In this document: positions 1 to 8,387 of the stretch, piece by piece
Numbering within the stretch: the first letter of the stretch is position 1
Layout of the letters: every line of letters starts with the position of its first letter
NCBI GenBank assembly: GCA_021323335.1
Contig: JAJTCN010000048.1
Location: 1 to 34,989, forward strand
Direction: 5' to 3'
Origin: Ramlibacter sp.
Lineage (GTDB): Bacteria > Pseudomonadota > Gammaproteobacteria > Burkholderiales > Burkholderiaceae_C
DNA: 34,989 nt
Made by a program: the position numbers and the translations under genes
The notes under the pieces: model-generated
What the model was told of the DNA's origin: nothing
Seen by the model: the letters and a program-made list of their open reading frames with translations, nothing else
Database searches by the model: none

Positions 1-764
1 GCCGCCAGCGGGATGCGGGTCTTGCCGCGCAGCTTGACCAGGTTGGGGATGTCGTTCTGCGACACCGGCTCCTCGAAGAAGGCGATGCCGAAGTCCTCGA
101 TGCGCTGCGCCAGCGCGGAGGCATGGAAGTAGTCGAGGCTGCAGTTCGCGTCGATGAAGATCTGCACGTCGGGGCCGACCGCGTTGCGCACCGCCTCGAT
201 GCGCTTGACGTCCTCGGCGATCACGTCGGCCAGCGGGCGCGGCTCGTCGCGCCGCTGCAGGGCGTGGTGGCCCACCGTCATCTTCAGGCGCTTGAAGCCG
301 CGCTCGACCCAGGCTTTGGCGGCCGCCGCGAGCTCGTCGCGGTCGAAGAAGGCGAAACCGAAAGTGGCGTACACCGGCACCTGGCTGCGCGCCCCACCCA
401 TCAGGCGCCACACGGGCTGGCCGAGGACCTGGCCTTTGAGATCCCACAGCGCCAGGTCGATCGCCGCGATGGCGTGGCTGGCGTAGCCGGACTGGCCGCG
501 CGGCGTCAGCAGCCAGTAGAGCTTGTCCCACACCTGCTCGTGGCGCAGCGGGTCCATGCCCACCAGCGCGTGGCTGGCGATGTCGTTGACGATGGAGGCG
601 ACCACCTCTTCCTCGGTGATGGCGGTCATGCCGGTGCCGATGCGGCCGTCGTCGAGTTCGACGTCCACCAGGCACAGCGAGAGCGACGTCGATTTGGCGC
701 GTGCGCCGCTGCCCATGGTGACGGGCAGGTTCAGCGGCGTGGCGCGAACGGATGCGATTTTCAT
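1..764 (-). CDS. Mandelate racemase/muconate lactonizing enzyme family protein (partial)
   Basis: Enolase-superfamily enzyme of the MR/MLE type, expected to abstract a proton alpha to a carboxylate with Mg2+ bound. The substrate cannot be told from sequence. The 254 visible residues begin MKIASVRATPLN. They hold the N-terminal capping domain (about 1-125, with a typical AIAAIDLALWDLKG segment) and the start of the TIM barrel. K161 lies in FKRLKMTVG where the family's KxK base motif is expected; the second lysine position is a threosine-like residue (Thr), which is unusual. D206 (IFIDAN) and E231/E232 (FFEEP) fit metal ligands one and two. The C-terminal third, with the third ligand and the other acid/base residue, lies beyond the left edge. 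The start is the only ATG before the conserved N-terminus. It lies 109 bp downstream of a LysR gene on the same strand, which may regulate it. Family assignment is strong, substrate unknown. Confidence 0.9.
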   Translation of the reverse strand, partial: MKIASVRATPLNLPVTMGSGARAKSTSLSLCLVDVELDDGRIGTGMTAITEEEVVASIVNDIASHALVGMDPLRHEQVWDKLYWLLTPRGQSGYASHAIAAIDLALWDLKGQVLGQPVWRLMGGARSQVPVYATFGFAFFDRDELAAAAKAWVERGFKRLKMTVGHHALQRRDEPRPLADVIAEDVKRIEAVRNAVGPDVQIFIDANCSLDYFHASALAQRIEDFGIAFFEEPVSQNDIPNLVKLRGKTRIPLA

Positions 765-873
765 GGGCCGAGTCTGAGAGCCAGCCCACCCTACCGCAAG
801 CGGCGCGCGCGAAAGGCGCTTTCGCGGCTGGCGAAATCCGCGTTTACCCGCGTGCGTGACTTGGCCGCAGCGC

Positions 874-1776
874 TCAGCTCGCCGACGGTTCGCTGCGCAA
901 GGCCTCGACCAGCGTGCGGGCGGCCGCCGGCGCGTCCTCGCCGATGCGCAGCGCGAGGTAGTGCGTGCGCCGGGCCCAGTCCTCGTCCAGCGGCACGGCT
1001 TTGAGCGGCAATTGCTGCAGCTGGGGCAGCAGCGCCTCGATGGGCAGCACGGCCACGCCCAGCCCGCCGGCCACCATGCGGCAGGCCGCGTCGAAGCTGC
1101 GCATCTGCATGCGCACCTGCAGCGGCTCGCCCAGGGCCGCAGCCGCATTGAACAGGCGGGTGGTCACCGCATTGGTGCCGGCGATCACGATGAAGTTTTC
1201 CGCCAGGATCTGCGGCAGGCGGACGCTGGCTTCTTGCGCGAGCGGGTGCCCGTGCGGGACGATCAGCGCGAGCTGGTCCTGGAAGAAGGGGAAGAAGGTG
1301 AGCCCGCGCGAAGGCGTCGCCACGTCGACCACCCCCACGTCGGCGCGGCCCTCCAGCAGCGCGCCCATGATTTCTGGGCTCATGCGCTCCTCGATGTCGA
1401 CGTAGATGCGCGGGTGGCTGCGCATGAAGGCCTCCAGCCGCTGCGGCACCACCTGCAGCAGGGCCGAGGCGTTGGCGAGCATGCGCACGTGCCCCGCCAG
1501 GCCGAGGCTCCAGTCATGCAGGTCGATGACCAGGCGGTCGGCGTCGTCCACCAGGGCCCGGCCGCGCTGCACCAGCAGGCGGCCGACCGAAGTCAGCTCC
1601 ACGCCGCGCGGCGAGCGCTCGAAGATGCGGATGCCCAGCTCGGCCTCCATCGCGGAGATGCGCGCGCTCGCCGCGGCCACGGCGAGCTGCAGGCTGTCGC
1701 TGCCGGCGCTGATGGAGCCGCAGTCGGCGACGGCGATGACGACCCTCAGGGTGAGCAGGTCGAGGCGGGGGTGCAT
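874..1776 (-). CDS. LysR-family transcriptional regulator
   Basis: 300-residue LysR-type regulator. Residues 1-60 form the winged helix-turn-helix (MHPRLDLLTLRVVIAVADCG, then a segment ending FERSPRGVELTSVG). Residues about 90-295 form the periplasmic-binding-protein-like effector domain. The open frame runs upstream to 1998, but the extra 74 residues are Pro/Arg-rich and unlike the family, so the ATG at 1776 was chosen because it gives a normal length and N-terminus. It sits directly upstream of, and parallel to, the enolase-superfamily gene, and is divergent from the nucleotidyl cyclase at 1929. The usual inference is control of the neighbouring catabolic enzyme by a carboxylate ligand. The ligand is unknown. 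Confidence 0.9.
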   Translation of the reverse strand: MHPRLDLLTLRVVIAVADCGSISAGSDSLQLAVAAASARISAMEAELGIRIFERSPRGVELTSVGRLLVQRGRALVDDADRLVIDLHDWSLGLAGHVRMLANASALLQVVPQRLEAFMRSHPRIYVDIEERMSPEIMGALLEGRADVGVVDVATPSRGLTFFPFFQDQLALIVPHGHPLAQEASVRLPQILAENFIVIAGTNAVTTRLFNAAAALGEPLQVRMQMRSFDAACRMVAGGLGVAVLPIEALLPQLQQLPLKAVPLDEDWARRTHYLALRIGEDAPAAARTLVEALRSEPSAS

Positions 1777-1928
1777 GCGGGGATTATCCGGGCCGGGTTC
1801 GGCCACCGCCTTCTCCACGGTCGAGCTGCGCGACGGCCCCTCCCGCTCCGAATGGGGGAAGCAATCCCTGTTTGCACGACGGATGATTTCCGCCACACTC
1901 CCCGGAGGCCGCATGGACAGGCCACCCC

Positions 1929-3749
1929 ATGAACCCGCACGCCTCTCCCGGCAAGAGCGTCCCTGCTGCAGGGGCGGGGGAGGATGCAACACCTGCACTC
2001 CTGCTGCCGCAGCAACAGAAGATCGTGCTGGTCATGGACCTGGTGGAGTCCGTCCGCCTGATGGCGGCCCACGAGGAGGACGTCATCGCCGCCTGGCGCG
2101 GCTTCGTCGCCTTCGCGCGCGACACGGTCCTTCCCCGCAACGGCGGGCGCCTGGTCAAGAGCCTCGGCGACGGCATCATGGCCGAGTTCGACTCCGCCCG
2201 TGACGGCGTCGTCGCCGCGCTGGCCCTGCAGCGCCATTTCGACCAGGCCAACGCGCACCTGCCAGCCGACCGGCGCCTGTACCTGCGTGCCGGCCTGAAC
2301 GCGACCCACGTGTTCGTGGACGACCTGGACATCTACGGCGCGGGCGTCAACCTGGCGGCGCGCATCGCCAGCCTGGCGGGACCGGGCGAGACGATGGTGA
2401 CCGGCGAAGTGCGCGACCAGCTCACGGCCGGCATCGACGCGGCGCTGGAGGACATGGGAGAGTGCTACGTCAAGCATGTCGAGCAGCCGGTCCGTGCCTT
2501 CCGGGTGGGCGCCGCGGGCCCGCGGCCGCTGCTGGCGCCGCAGCACGCGGGCGGAGCCGCGCTGCACCCCACGATCGCGGTCATTCCCTTCAGTTCGCGC
2601 GCGCTGGCGCACGAACACCTGGCCATCGGCGAACTCATCGCCGACAGCCTGATCGCCCACCTGGGCAAGACGGCCGACCTGAAGGTGATCTCCCGGCTGT
2701 CCACCACCGAGCTGCGCCATCGCGCCATGCCGGTGCAGCAGGTCAGCCGGCAGCTGAACGCCGACTACGTGCTCAGTGGGAGCTACGTGGCCACGGGGCC
2801 GGCGCTGCTGGTCACCGTGGAACTGGCGGAGACGCACGACGGCGAGGTGCTGTGGTCGGAACGCCTGGCCGGGGAAGTGGCGGACTTGCTGCAGCCGGCC
2901 AGCGCGCTGTGCCACGAGATCGCCTCCGCCGCGCACCTGGCGATCCTGGGCCGGGCCGTGGACCAGGCGATGCACCGGCCGCTGCCGACCCTGCCCGAGC
3001 AGTCGCTGCTGTTCGCCGGCATCGCGGGCATCCACCACGTCACCAAGGAAGCGTTCCGCTTCAGCGGCAAGGCGCTGGCGAGCGTCATCGAGCGCCACCC
3101 GCGGCACGCCGAGGCGCATTCCTGGCTGGCCATGTGGTACGCGATCGCGACCAATCGGGGCCTCGTGCAGGACGCGCAGGGGATCGCCGCCGACCTGGGC
3201 GAACGGGCCCGGCACACCGATCCGGAGAGCGCCTTCGCCACCACCGTGTGCGGCCTGACCAAGGCGTATTTCCGCCACGACCTGGACGGCGCGGCGCAGT
3301 GCTACGCCCGCGCGCTGTCGCTCAACCCGAACGAGGCGCTGGCCTGGCTCTACTCCGCCACCCTGGCCGCCTGGCAGGGGCGCGGCCGGGACGCGGTCGC
3401 CCCGGCGCGCCGGGGGATGGAGCTCGCGCCCATCGGGCCGCTGGAGTACTACGTCAAGTCGCAGGCCGGCATGGCGCTGATGTGCGGCGGCGAACTGGTC
3501 GAAGCCATCGCCGTCCTGCGTCACGCCCTTCGCCTCAATGCCAGCCATACCGCCACGCACCGCGCGCTGGCGACCGCGCTCACCATGAACGGGGAGGTCG
3601 AAGAAGCACGCGGCGTGGTCCGCGAGCTGCTGCGCCTGGAGCCCGGATTCACGACGGAAATCTTCATGCGCCGCTACACCGGCCGCGACCACCCGCACGC
3701 CCGGGTGCTTGCGCAGGCGCTGGAGGAAGCGGGCGTGCCCAAGAACTGA
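1929..3749 (+). CDS. Class III adenylate/guanylate cyclase with TolB-like and TPR regions
   Basis: 606-residue cytosolic protein; no membrane segment or signal peptide is seen. Residues about 30-195 are a class III nucleotidyl cyclase domain. D37 (VMDLVES) and D81 (SLGDGIMAEF) fit the two metal-binding aspartates, K77 and D134 fit purine-selecting positions, and N141/R145 (VNLAARI) fit the transition-state pair. All key residues are present, so activity is plausible, and Lys/Asp favour ATP over GTP. Residues about 217-345 resemble the TolB-like/FlgO-type domain often found behind bacterial cyclase or winged-helix domains (IAVIPFSS, LNADYVLSGSYV). Residues about 350-600 are helical TPR-like repeats. 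The start has only a weak ribosome site. The next gene starts 20 bp downstream on the same strand, so an operon with the PAP2 and peptidase genes is likely. What activates it is unknown. Confidence 0.88.
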   Translation: MNPHASPGKSVPAAGAGEDATPALLLPQQQKIVLVMDLVESVRLMAAHEEDVIAAWRGFVAFARDTVLPRNGGRLVKSLGDGIMAEFDSARDGVVAALALQRHFDQANAHLPADRRLYLRAGLNATHVFVDDLDIYGAGVNLAARIASLAGPGETMVTGEVRDQLTAGIDAALEDMGECYVKHVEQPVRAFRVGAAGPRPLLAPQHAGGAALHPTIAVIPFSSRALAHEHLAIGELIADSLIAHLGKTADLKVISRLSTTELRHRAMPVQQVSRQLNADYVLSGSYVATGPALLVTVELAETHDGEVLWSERLAGEVADLLQPASALCHEIASAAHLAILGRAVDQAMHRPLPTLPEQSLLFAGIAGIHHVTKEAFRFSGKALASVIERHPRHAEAHSWLAMWYAIATNRGLVQDAQGIAADLGERARHTDPESAFATTVCGLTKAYFRHDLDGAAQCYARALSLNPNEALAWLYSATLAAWQGRGRDAVAPARRGMELAPIGPLEYYVKSQAGMALMCGGELVEAIAVLRHALRLNASHTATHRALATALTMNGEVEEARGVVRELLRLEPGFTTEIFMRRYTGRDHPHARVLAQALEEAGVPKN

Positions 3750-3769
3750 TCTGCCGAAAGGAAACCGCC

Positions 3770-3832
3770 ATGACTTCGATGACTTCCATGACGTCGATGA
3801 CCTCGATGACCTCCATGACGTCGATGACCTCC
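3770..3832 (+). repeat. Seven tandem 9-bp repeats encoding Met-Thr-Ser
   Basis: Seven consecutive copies of ATG-AC(T/G/C)-TC(G/C), then ATGACGGAG, form the first 21 codons of the PAP2-family gene. Third positions vary (T, G, C), so the array is not perfectly identical at DNA level. The unit is 9 bp, so gain or loss of copies keeps the frame and changes only the number of leading Met-Thr-Ser triplets. Every unit carries its own ATG. Confidence 0.95.
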
Positions 3833-4933
3833 ATGACGGAGTTGCGCGGAGGCGGGCGGCTGCTGGCGCTGACCGGCATCATGGGCGATCCGCTGGTGAC
3901 GGAGGCGCTCATCGCCTCGTCGGCGCGCATGCCGTCCGACGAGGAGGTGGTGGCGCGGCAAGGTGAGCTGCCGGCCTTCGACAACTCTGAACACCTGGCC
4001 TGGTGGTCGGCGGACGTGCGTGGGCACTTGTGCGTGACGGCTCTGCACCAGGGGCTGGCGTATGCCTTCGACAAGGTGACCGATCCGGCGCATCCCCTGG
4101 TGGGGCTCGCGCACTACGAAGTAAGACCGGCTGGCCAGCAATTCACCGTCGTTCAGCGGCCAGTCGCGAGCCTCTCACGCCCTCCGCGGGAAACCATGGT
4201 GAGCCAGCTGGCAAAGGTGGCGGCGCTCGCTCCCTCCGAGGAAAACGCCCCGGAGACACTGCGCAAGCGGATGCCCGAGGTGATCGCGCAAATTCTCCCG
4301 CAGGTGCCGTTCTGGTGCTCCGTGCTGCCCCTGAGCGCGTCCCGGACCCCCTGGACCTTCGAATTGGTCGGCGCCATGCTGACCTTCACCATGCAGGTGG
4401 TGCACCGCTTCAAGCACGCCATGGCCGTGCCGCGGCCGAACGAGCTCTCGCACCGGGCGCAGGCGCTGCTGGCGCAGCCCGGCTGGTCCGCGCTGCCGAG
4501 CGGCCACGCGACCGAGGCGTTCGCCTTCGCGCGCTTCATGCGCCTGATGCTCAAGCTTGCCCCGGGCAATGAGCTGGACATGGCGCTGCAAAAGCAGGCG
4601 CTCGGCATCGCCGACAACCGGGTGTTTGCCGGCCTTCACTACCCGGTCGATGGCGTGGCGGGGCGCTTGCTGGGGACGGCCCTCGCCGAGTATGCGGTCG
4701 CGCGCTGCCTGGGTTCTCGCTGGAGACCGCGGAACTTCGTGGGAAGTCACGCCAGGCTGGCCGACGTCGACCTCAGCCTGGGCGACTCGGTGGATGACGG
4801 CGCGCAGGACTTCTACGAGGTAGGCGAACTGCTGGGAAGCGCTCCACCCGTCGACCCGGTGCTCGAGGAGATGTGGAAACGGGCCACTGCCGAACTGCGC
4901 GGCCTCGGCTTCAGGGAGGCCGGTGATGCCTAA
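3770..4933 (+). CDS. PAP2-superfamily / vanadium-haloperoxidase-fold enzyme
   Basis: 387 residues. The C-terminal half has the full PAP2/vanadium haloperoxidase signature: K215-x6-R222-P223 (KHAMAVPRP), P243-S-G-H246 (LPSGHATEA) and R284-x5-H290-x3-D294 (RVFAGLHYPVD). In this fold these residues bind phosphate or vanadate, and the His pair does catalysis. Whether this one is a phosphatase or a halide-oxidising enzyme cannot be decided. No signal peptide and few hydrophobic stretches are seen, so a soluble cytosolic enzyme is likely, closer to bacterial haloperoxidase-like proteins than to membrane lipid phosphatases. The start at 3770 follows a good AAAGGAA ribosome site. The N-terminus is an odd run of seven Met-Thr-Ser repeats. 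The gene lies 20 bp after the cyclase and overlaps the peptidase start by 8 bp, which suggests translational coupling. The frame is open far upstream inside the cyclase gene, but that part is shadow. Confidence 0.85.
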   Translation: MTSMTSMTSMTSMTSMTSMTSMTELRGGGRLLALTGIMGDPLVTEALIASSARMPSDEEVVARQGELPAFDNSEHLAWWSADVRGHLCVTALHQGLAYAFDKVTDPAHPLVGLAHYEVRPAGQQFTVVQRPVASLSRPPRETMVSQLAKVAALAPSEENAPETLRKRMPEVIAQILPQVPFWCSVLPLSASRTPWTFELVGAMLTFTMQVVHRFKHAMAVPRPNELSHRAQALLAQPGWSALPSGHATEAFAFARFMRLMLKLAPGNELDMALQKQALGIADNRVFAGLHYPVDGVAGRLLGTALAEYAVARCLGSRWRPRNFVGSHARLADVDLSLGDSVDDGAQDFYEVGELLGSAPPVDPVLEEMWKRATAELRGLGFREAGDA

Positions 4934-6793
4934 CCTGACCGAACTCTTGTCCTGGAACCGCATCGATCCGTATTACCTGTGGTCGGTGGTCTCCGGTTTC
5001 GGTGTCGATTCCGGCCCCGCGGAGGGCTGGCTCCCGCTGCTGGTCGAAGCAGGCGACGCTGCTGCCGCCGTCGAACTGCGCAAGACCGCGGAGGCGAAGT
5101 TCGGGCAAAGCATTGCCTGCCCCCCGGCCGACGATGAGGCCTGCGGCTTCATCCTGTACGTTGCGCTCGCCGAGGCAACCCCGCTGCTGGCGTTCCTCGA
5201 CGCGGCCAATGCGCGCTGGGAGATCTCGCTCCCGCTCCTGCAACGCGCCCCTGCGCAGTCGGCCGAGCGGGCGCCGCGGCCCGTCGCAGATGGCCAGGTC
5301 GTCGGCTTCATCGACTACGGCTGTGCATTCGCCCATCGCAAGCTGCGTGTCTGGGAGAACGGCGGACGAACGCAGCGCAGCCGGGTGCTGGCGCTGTGGG
5401 ACCAGGCGGGGACGGCGGCCAACCTCGCAGCCGCTGCCAAGGCCGGCGTGGAGCCGCCGGCCTGGCAGCCGCCGGAGGATTTCGGCTACGGCGTGGAGTG
5501 GCACCGGACTTCGCCGCAGGGGCGCGGCATCGACCGTTACATGGAGCAGTTCCCCCTGGGCAGCGCCATCAACGAGGAGGCCTGCTATCGCAGCTCGGGT
5601 TATGCAGGAATCCAGGCGGGCGATCCCCATGGCACCTACGTCATGGATCTGGCCGTGGGCCACCCCAGCCCGCTGCCCGGCCCGGCGCCGCAGGAACCGC
5701 CCGGGCACGACATCGTCTTCGTCGAATTGCCGCGCCTGCGGGTGCACGGGCACGCCGCCACCTGGCTGCTGCGCGCCCAGGTGCTGGCCGCGGTGAAGTA
5801 CATCCTCAGCTGCGCCAGGCCGGAGCAGCCGGTCGCCATCAACCTGAGCTACGGCGGCTACGCGGGCCCGCACGACGGCGGCAGCATCCTCGAGCGCGCC
5901 CTGGATGAAGTGATCGCACGACGGATCGCCGGCGGCGGGCCTACCGAGCTGGTCATCGCAGCGGGCAATGCGGGCACTTCGCGCACGCACGCCGAGAACT
6001 TGCTGCCGGCGGGCGGAGCGCCGGTGACGTTCAGGGTCTCCATCCCGCCGCACGTGCCGACAGACCAGTTCGTGGAGATCTGGTTCGACGACGCGGCGGC
6101 GGACTGCGAGTTGCGAGCCGCGATGCCCGGCCAGGACATCGGCAATCTCGCGTGGAACAAGCCAGGAAGCAGCCAGGCGTTCGAGCAGGGCGGCGTACAA
6201 GTCGGCATGTTGGCCGTGCCGAAAAGCGTCGGGCAGTCGCGGACGCGCCGGATGGCGCTGCTCGCCATCGGGCCCACGGTGTCGGCCACCGGCGAATCCG
6301 TCGCGCCGTCCGGTGTGTGGACCTTCGAGGCGCGCAATCCCGGCACCCAGGCGGTGACGGCGACCGGCGCCAGGCTTTCTTCGTGGGCGGCGGCGTGACC
6401 CCCTATGACACCCTGAACAGCCTTGCGCATGGGAAACATGGACGGGTCATCGGCGGCTACGTCGGCGGCAGCAACCGCGTGCCCGACGAGTGCTCGCGGG
6501 GAACGCGCAATGTACAGAACGGGCAGGAACGGCCCCCGCTGAACGGGGTCGACGCCGGGGGCCAGCAGCGGTTCGGCCCCGAATGGCTCGCGCTGTCCGA
6601 CGAGAGCGAAGCCCTGCGCGGGCTGGCAGGCGCAGCGCGGATCGGCAACGAACAGGTCCGACGCACCGGCACCAGCGTGGCCTGTGCGGTCGCCACGCGC
6701 CATGTCGTCCGGCGACAGGCACAGGGCCAGTCCACGGCTCCCCCTCCGCACCAGGGCCCGGACGGGCCCTGGGCGCTTCCGCGCATCCCGTAG
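4926..6793 (+). pseudogene. Subtilisin-like (S8) peptidase, frameshifted before the catalytic Ser
   Basis: The first frame (4926-6398, 490 aa) carries three of the four subtilase landmarks: D130 (VVGFIDYGCAF), H235 (DPHGTYVMDLAVG) and the oxyanion Asn N348 (LVIAAGNAG). It stops at 6398 without a serine. The missing part is in another frame (-1 or +2) up to the stop at 6791-6793. There DTLNSLAHGKHGRVIGGYVG leads into a GTSVACAVATR motif, with the Ser codon at 6674-6676. The two halves make one family-like peptidase, so a frameshift lies roughly between 6150 and 6398, most likely near 6370-6398, where the spacer also seems short. No signal peptide or propeptide is seen, so a cytosolic enzyme is inferred. 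The ATG at 4926 overlaps the PAP2 gene by 8 bp; a GTG directly precedes it. It is either a decayed gene or a sequence error; without the fix the product lacks its nucleophile. Confidence 0.75.
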
Positions 6794-6817
6794 CGTGCAC
6801 ACCGCAGGTCGAACGTC

Positions 6818-8359
6818 ATGCACTTCACACGCAAACTCTTGCTGGTGCTCCTGCTGGGGGCAAGCAGCTCGCAGGGCGACGTCCAGACGCTGGACCCGCA
6901 TTCCAACAACGAGCTGCTCACCAACTCGGTGAACGGCCAGGTGTACGACCCGCTCGTGCGGCGCGACCGGCAGCTCGGGCTGGTGCCCGGGCTCGCCGTG
7001 GAGTGGATGCAGCTGGGCCCCCGGCTGTGGCGGCTGAAGTTGCGGCAGGGCGTGCGCTTCCACGACGGCAGCCCCTTCACCGCCGACGACGTGGTGTTCT
7101 CCGTGCTGCGCGCGCAGCAGCCGACGTCCGGTTTCCGGGTCTATGCGCTTGCCGTGGGCGAGCCGCGCCAGGTGGACGAGCTGACGGTGGAGTTCACGCT
7201 GCCCGCGGTGAACCCGGTCTTCCTGGAGCACCTCGCGACCCTGGGCATCATGAGCCGCAGGTGGTGCGAGGCGCATGGCGCCACGGCGCCGCAGGACTTC
7301 AACAACAAGGAGCAGAAGTACTCCGCGCGGTCCACCAACGGGACCGGGCCGTACATGCTGGTCTCGCGGGAGCCGGACGTGAAGACGGTGTTCCGCCGCA
7401 ACCCGGCCTGGTGGGGCCGCTTCGACGGCAATGTGCAGGAGGTGGTGTTCACGCCGCTCGGCAACGATGCGACACGCTTGTCGGCGCTGGTGTCGGGCCA
7501 GCTGGACCTGGTGGTGGATCCCGCGCCGCAGGACCTGGACAACCTCGCGCGGCAACGCGGCGTGCGCGTGCTCGAAGGCACCGAGAACCGCATCATCTTC
7601 ATCGGCATGGACCAGGCTCGCGACGAGCTGCTGCACGGCGGCGTGAAGGACCGCAACCCGTTCAAGGACGTGCGCGTGCGCCGCGCCCTCTATCACGCCA
7701 TCGACATCGAGGCGATCCGCAAGACCCTGATGCGCGGACGCGCCTGGCCCACCGGCTCGATGATGCACAACAGCCGCGGCACCTACGACGACCCGGAGCT
7801 GGAGAAGCGGCTGCCGTACGACCCGGCGCTGGCCCGGCAACTGCTGGCCGAGGCCGGATACCCGGGCGGCTTCGACGTCACGCTCGACTGCCCCAACAAC
7901 CGCTACGTGAACGACGAGGAGATCTGCATCGCGCTGAGCGCCATGTGGGCGCGCGTGGGCGTGCGGGTGCGGGTGAACGCGATGCCGCGGACGCTGTATT
8001 TCCAGAAGGTCCTGAAGCTGGACACCTCCCTGTTCCTGGCGGGATGGGGCGGCCCGATCACGGATGCCGAGACCACCCTCACACCTGTCCTGCGGCCGCG
8101 CGGCGCCGGCAGCGTGGGCCAGTTCAACCTGGGCAACTACCGCAGTGCGCGGCTCGATGAGCTCGCGGCTGCTTCAACCCGCGAACCCGACCCGGCGCGG
8201 CGCGCGGAGCTGGTGAAGGCCGCGTTCCGCGAGCATAACGAGCAGGTCCACCACATCCCCCTGCATCGCCAGGTGAGCGCCTGGGCGATGCGCAGCAACG
8301 TGGAAGCCGTGCACCGCGCGGACAACTGGCTCGAGTGGCGTTGGGTGACCGTGCGTTGA
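6818..8359 (+). CDS. ABC transporter substrate-binding protein, peptide/opine type (SBP_bac_5)
   Basis: 513 residues of the family 5 (DppA/OppA-like) extracellular solute-binding fold. Typical segments are GDVQTLDPHS near the start, LVPGLAVEW, RQGVRFHDGSPFTADDVVFS, GTGPYMLVSREPDVKTVFRR, VRRALYHAIDIEAIRKTLM and a C-terminal NWLEWRWVTV. It should deliver oligopeptides or similar solutes to a periplasm-facing permease. No permease or ATPase gene is next to it, so it is an orphan here. The N-terminus MHFTRKLLLVLLLGASSSQG is basic then hydrophobic, but runs straight into the mature-type GDVQTLDPHS. Relatives usually have an Ala-x-Ala cleavage site and about ten more residues here, so an in-frame deletion of the signal-peptide end is inferred. 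Export may be impaired. Confidence 0.88.
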   Translation: MHFTRKLLLVLLLGASSSQGDVQTLDPHSNNELLTNSVNGQVYDPLVRRDRQLGLVPGLAVEWMQLGPRLWRLKLRQGVRFHDGSPFTADDVVFSVLRAQQPTSGFRVYALAVGEPRQVDELTVEFTLPAVNPVFLEHLATLGIMSRRWCEAHGATAPQDFNNKEQKYSARSTNGTGPYMLVSREPDVKTVFRRNPAWWGRFDGNVQEVVFTPLGNDATRLSALVSGQLDLVVDPAPQDLDNLARQRGVRVLEGTENRIIFIGMDQARDELLHGGVKDRNPFKDVRVRRALYHAIDIEAIRKTLMRGRAWPTGSMMHNSRGTYDDPELEKRLPYDPALARQLLAEAGYPGGFDVTLDCPNNRYVNDEEICIALSAMWARVGVRVRVNAMPRTLYFQKVLKLDTSLFLAGWGGPITDAETTLTPVLRPRGAGSVGQFNLGNYRSARLDELAAASTREPDPARRAELVKAAFREHNEQVHHIPLHRQVSAWAMRSNVEAVHRADNWLEWRWVTVR

Positions 8360-8387
8360 CGATGGGCGCGGCGCGGTGACGCGCTCC

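Noticed and set aside
1746..3698. 650-codon open frame on the minus strand
   Set aside because: Shadow of the nucleotidyl cyclase gene, whose plus-strand frame has all catalytic motifs.
2462..3769. N-terminal 436-codon extension of the PAP2-family frame
   Set aside because: Frame is open inside the cyclase gene only by chance; composition is Arg/Pro/Ala-rich and AAAGGAA plus ATG at 3770 mark the true start.
3770..3832. CRISPR-like array
   Set aside because: Units are 9 bp, in frame and without spacers; it is coding repeat.
6370..6400. Programmed ribosomal frameshift in the peptidase gene
   Set aside because: The stop context GCG-TGA-C would fit a +1 shift, but a -1 (or +2) change is required and no slippery heptamer is present.
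5858..7840. 660-codon open frame on the minus strand
   Set aside because: Shadow of the peptidase and substrate-binding-protein genes; crosses two real genes and has no recognisable domain.
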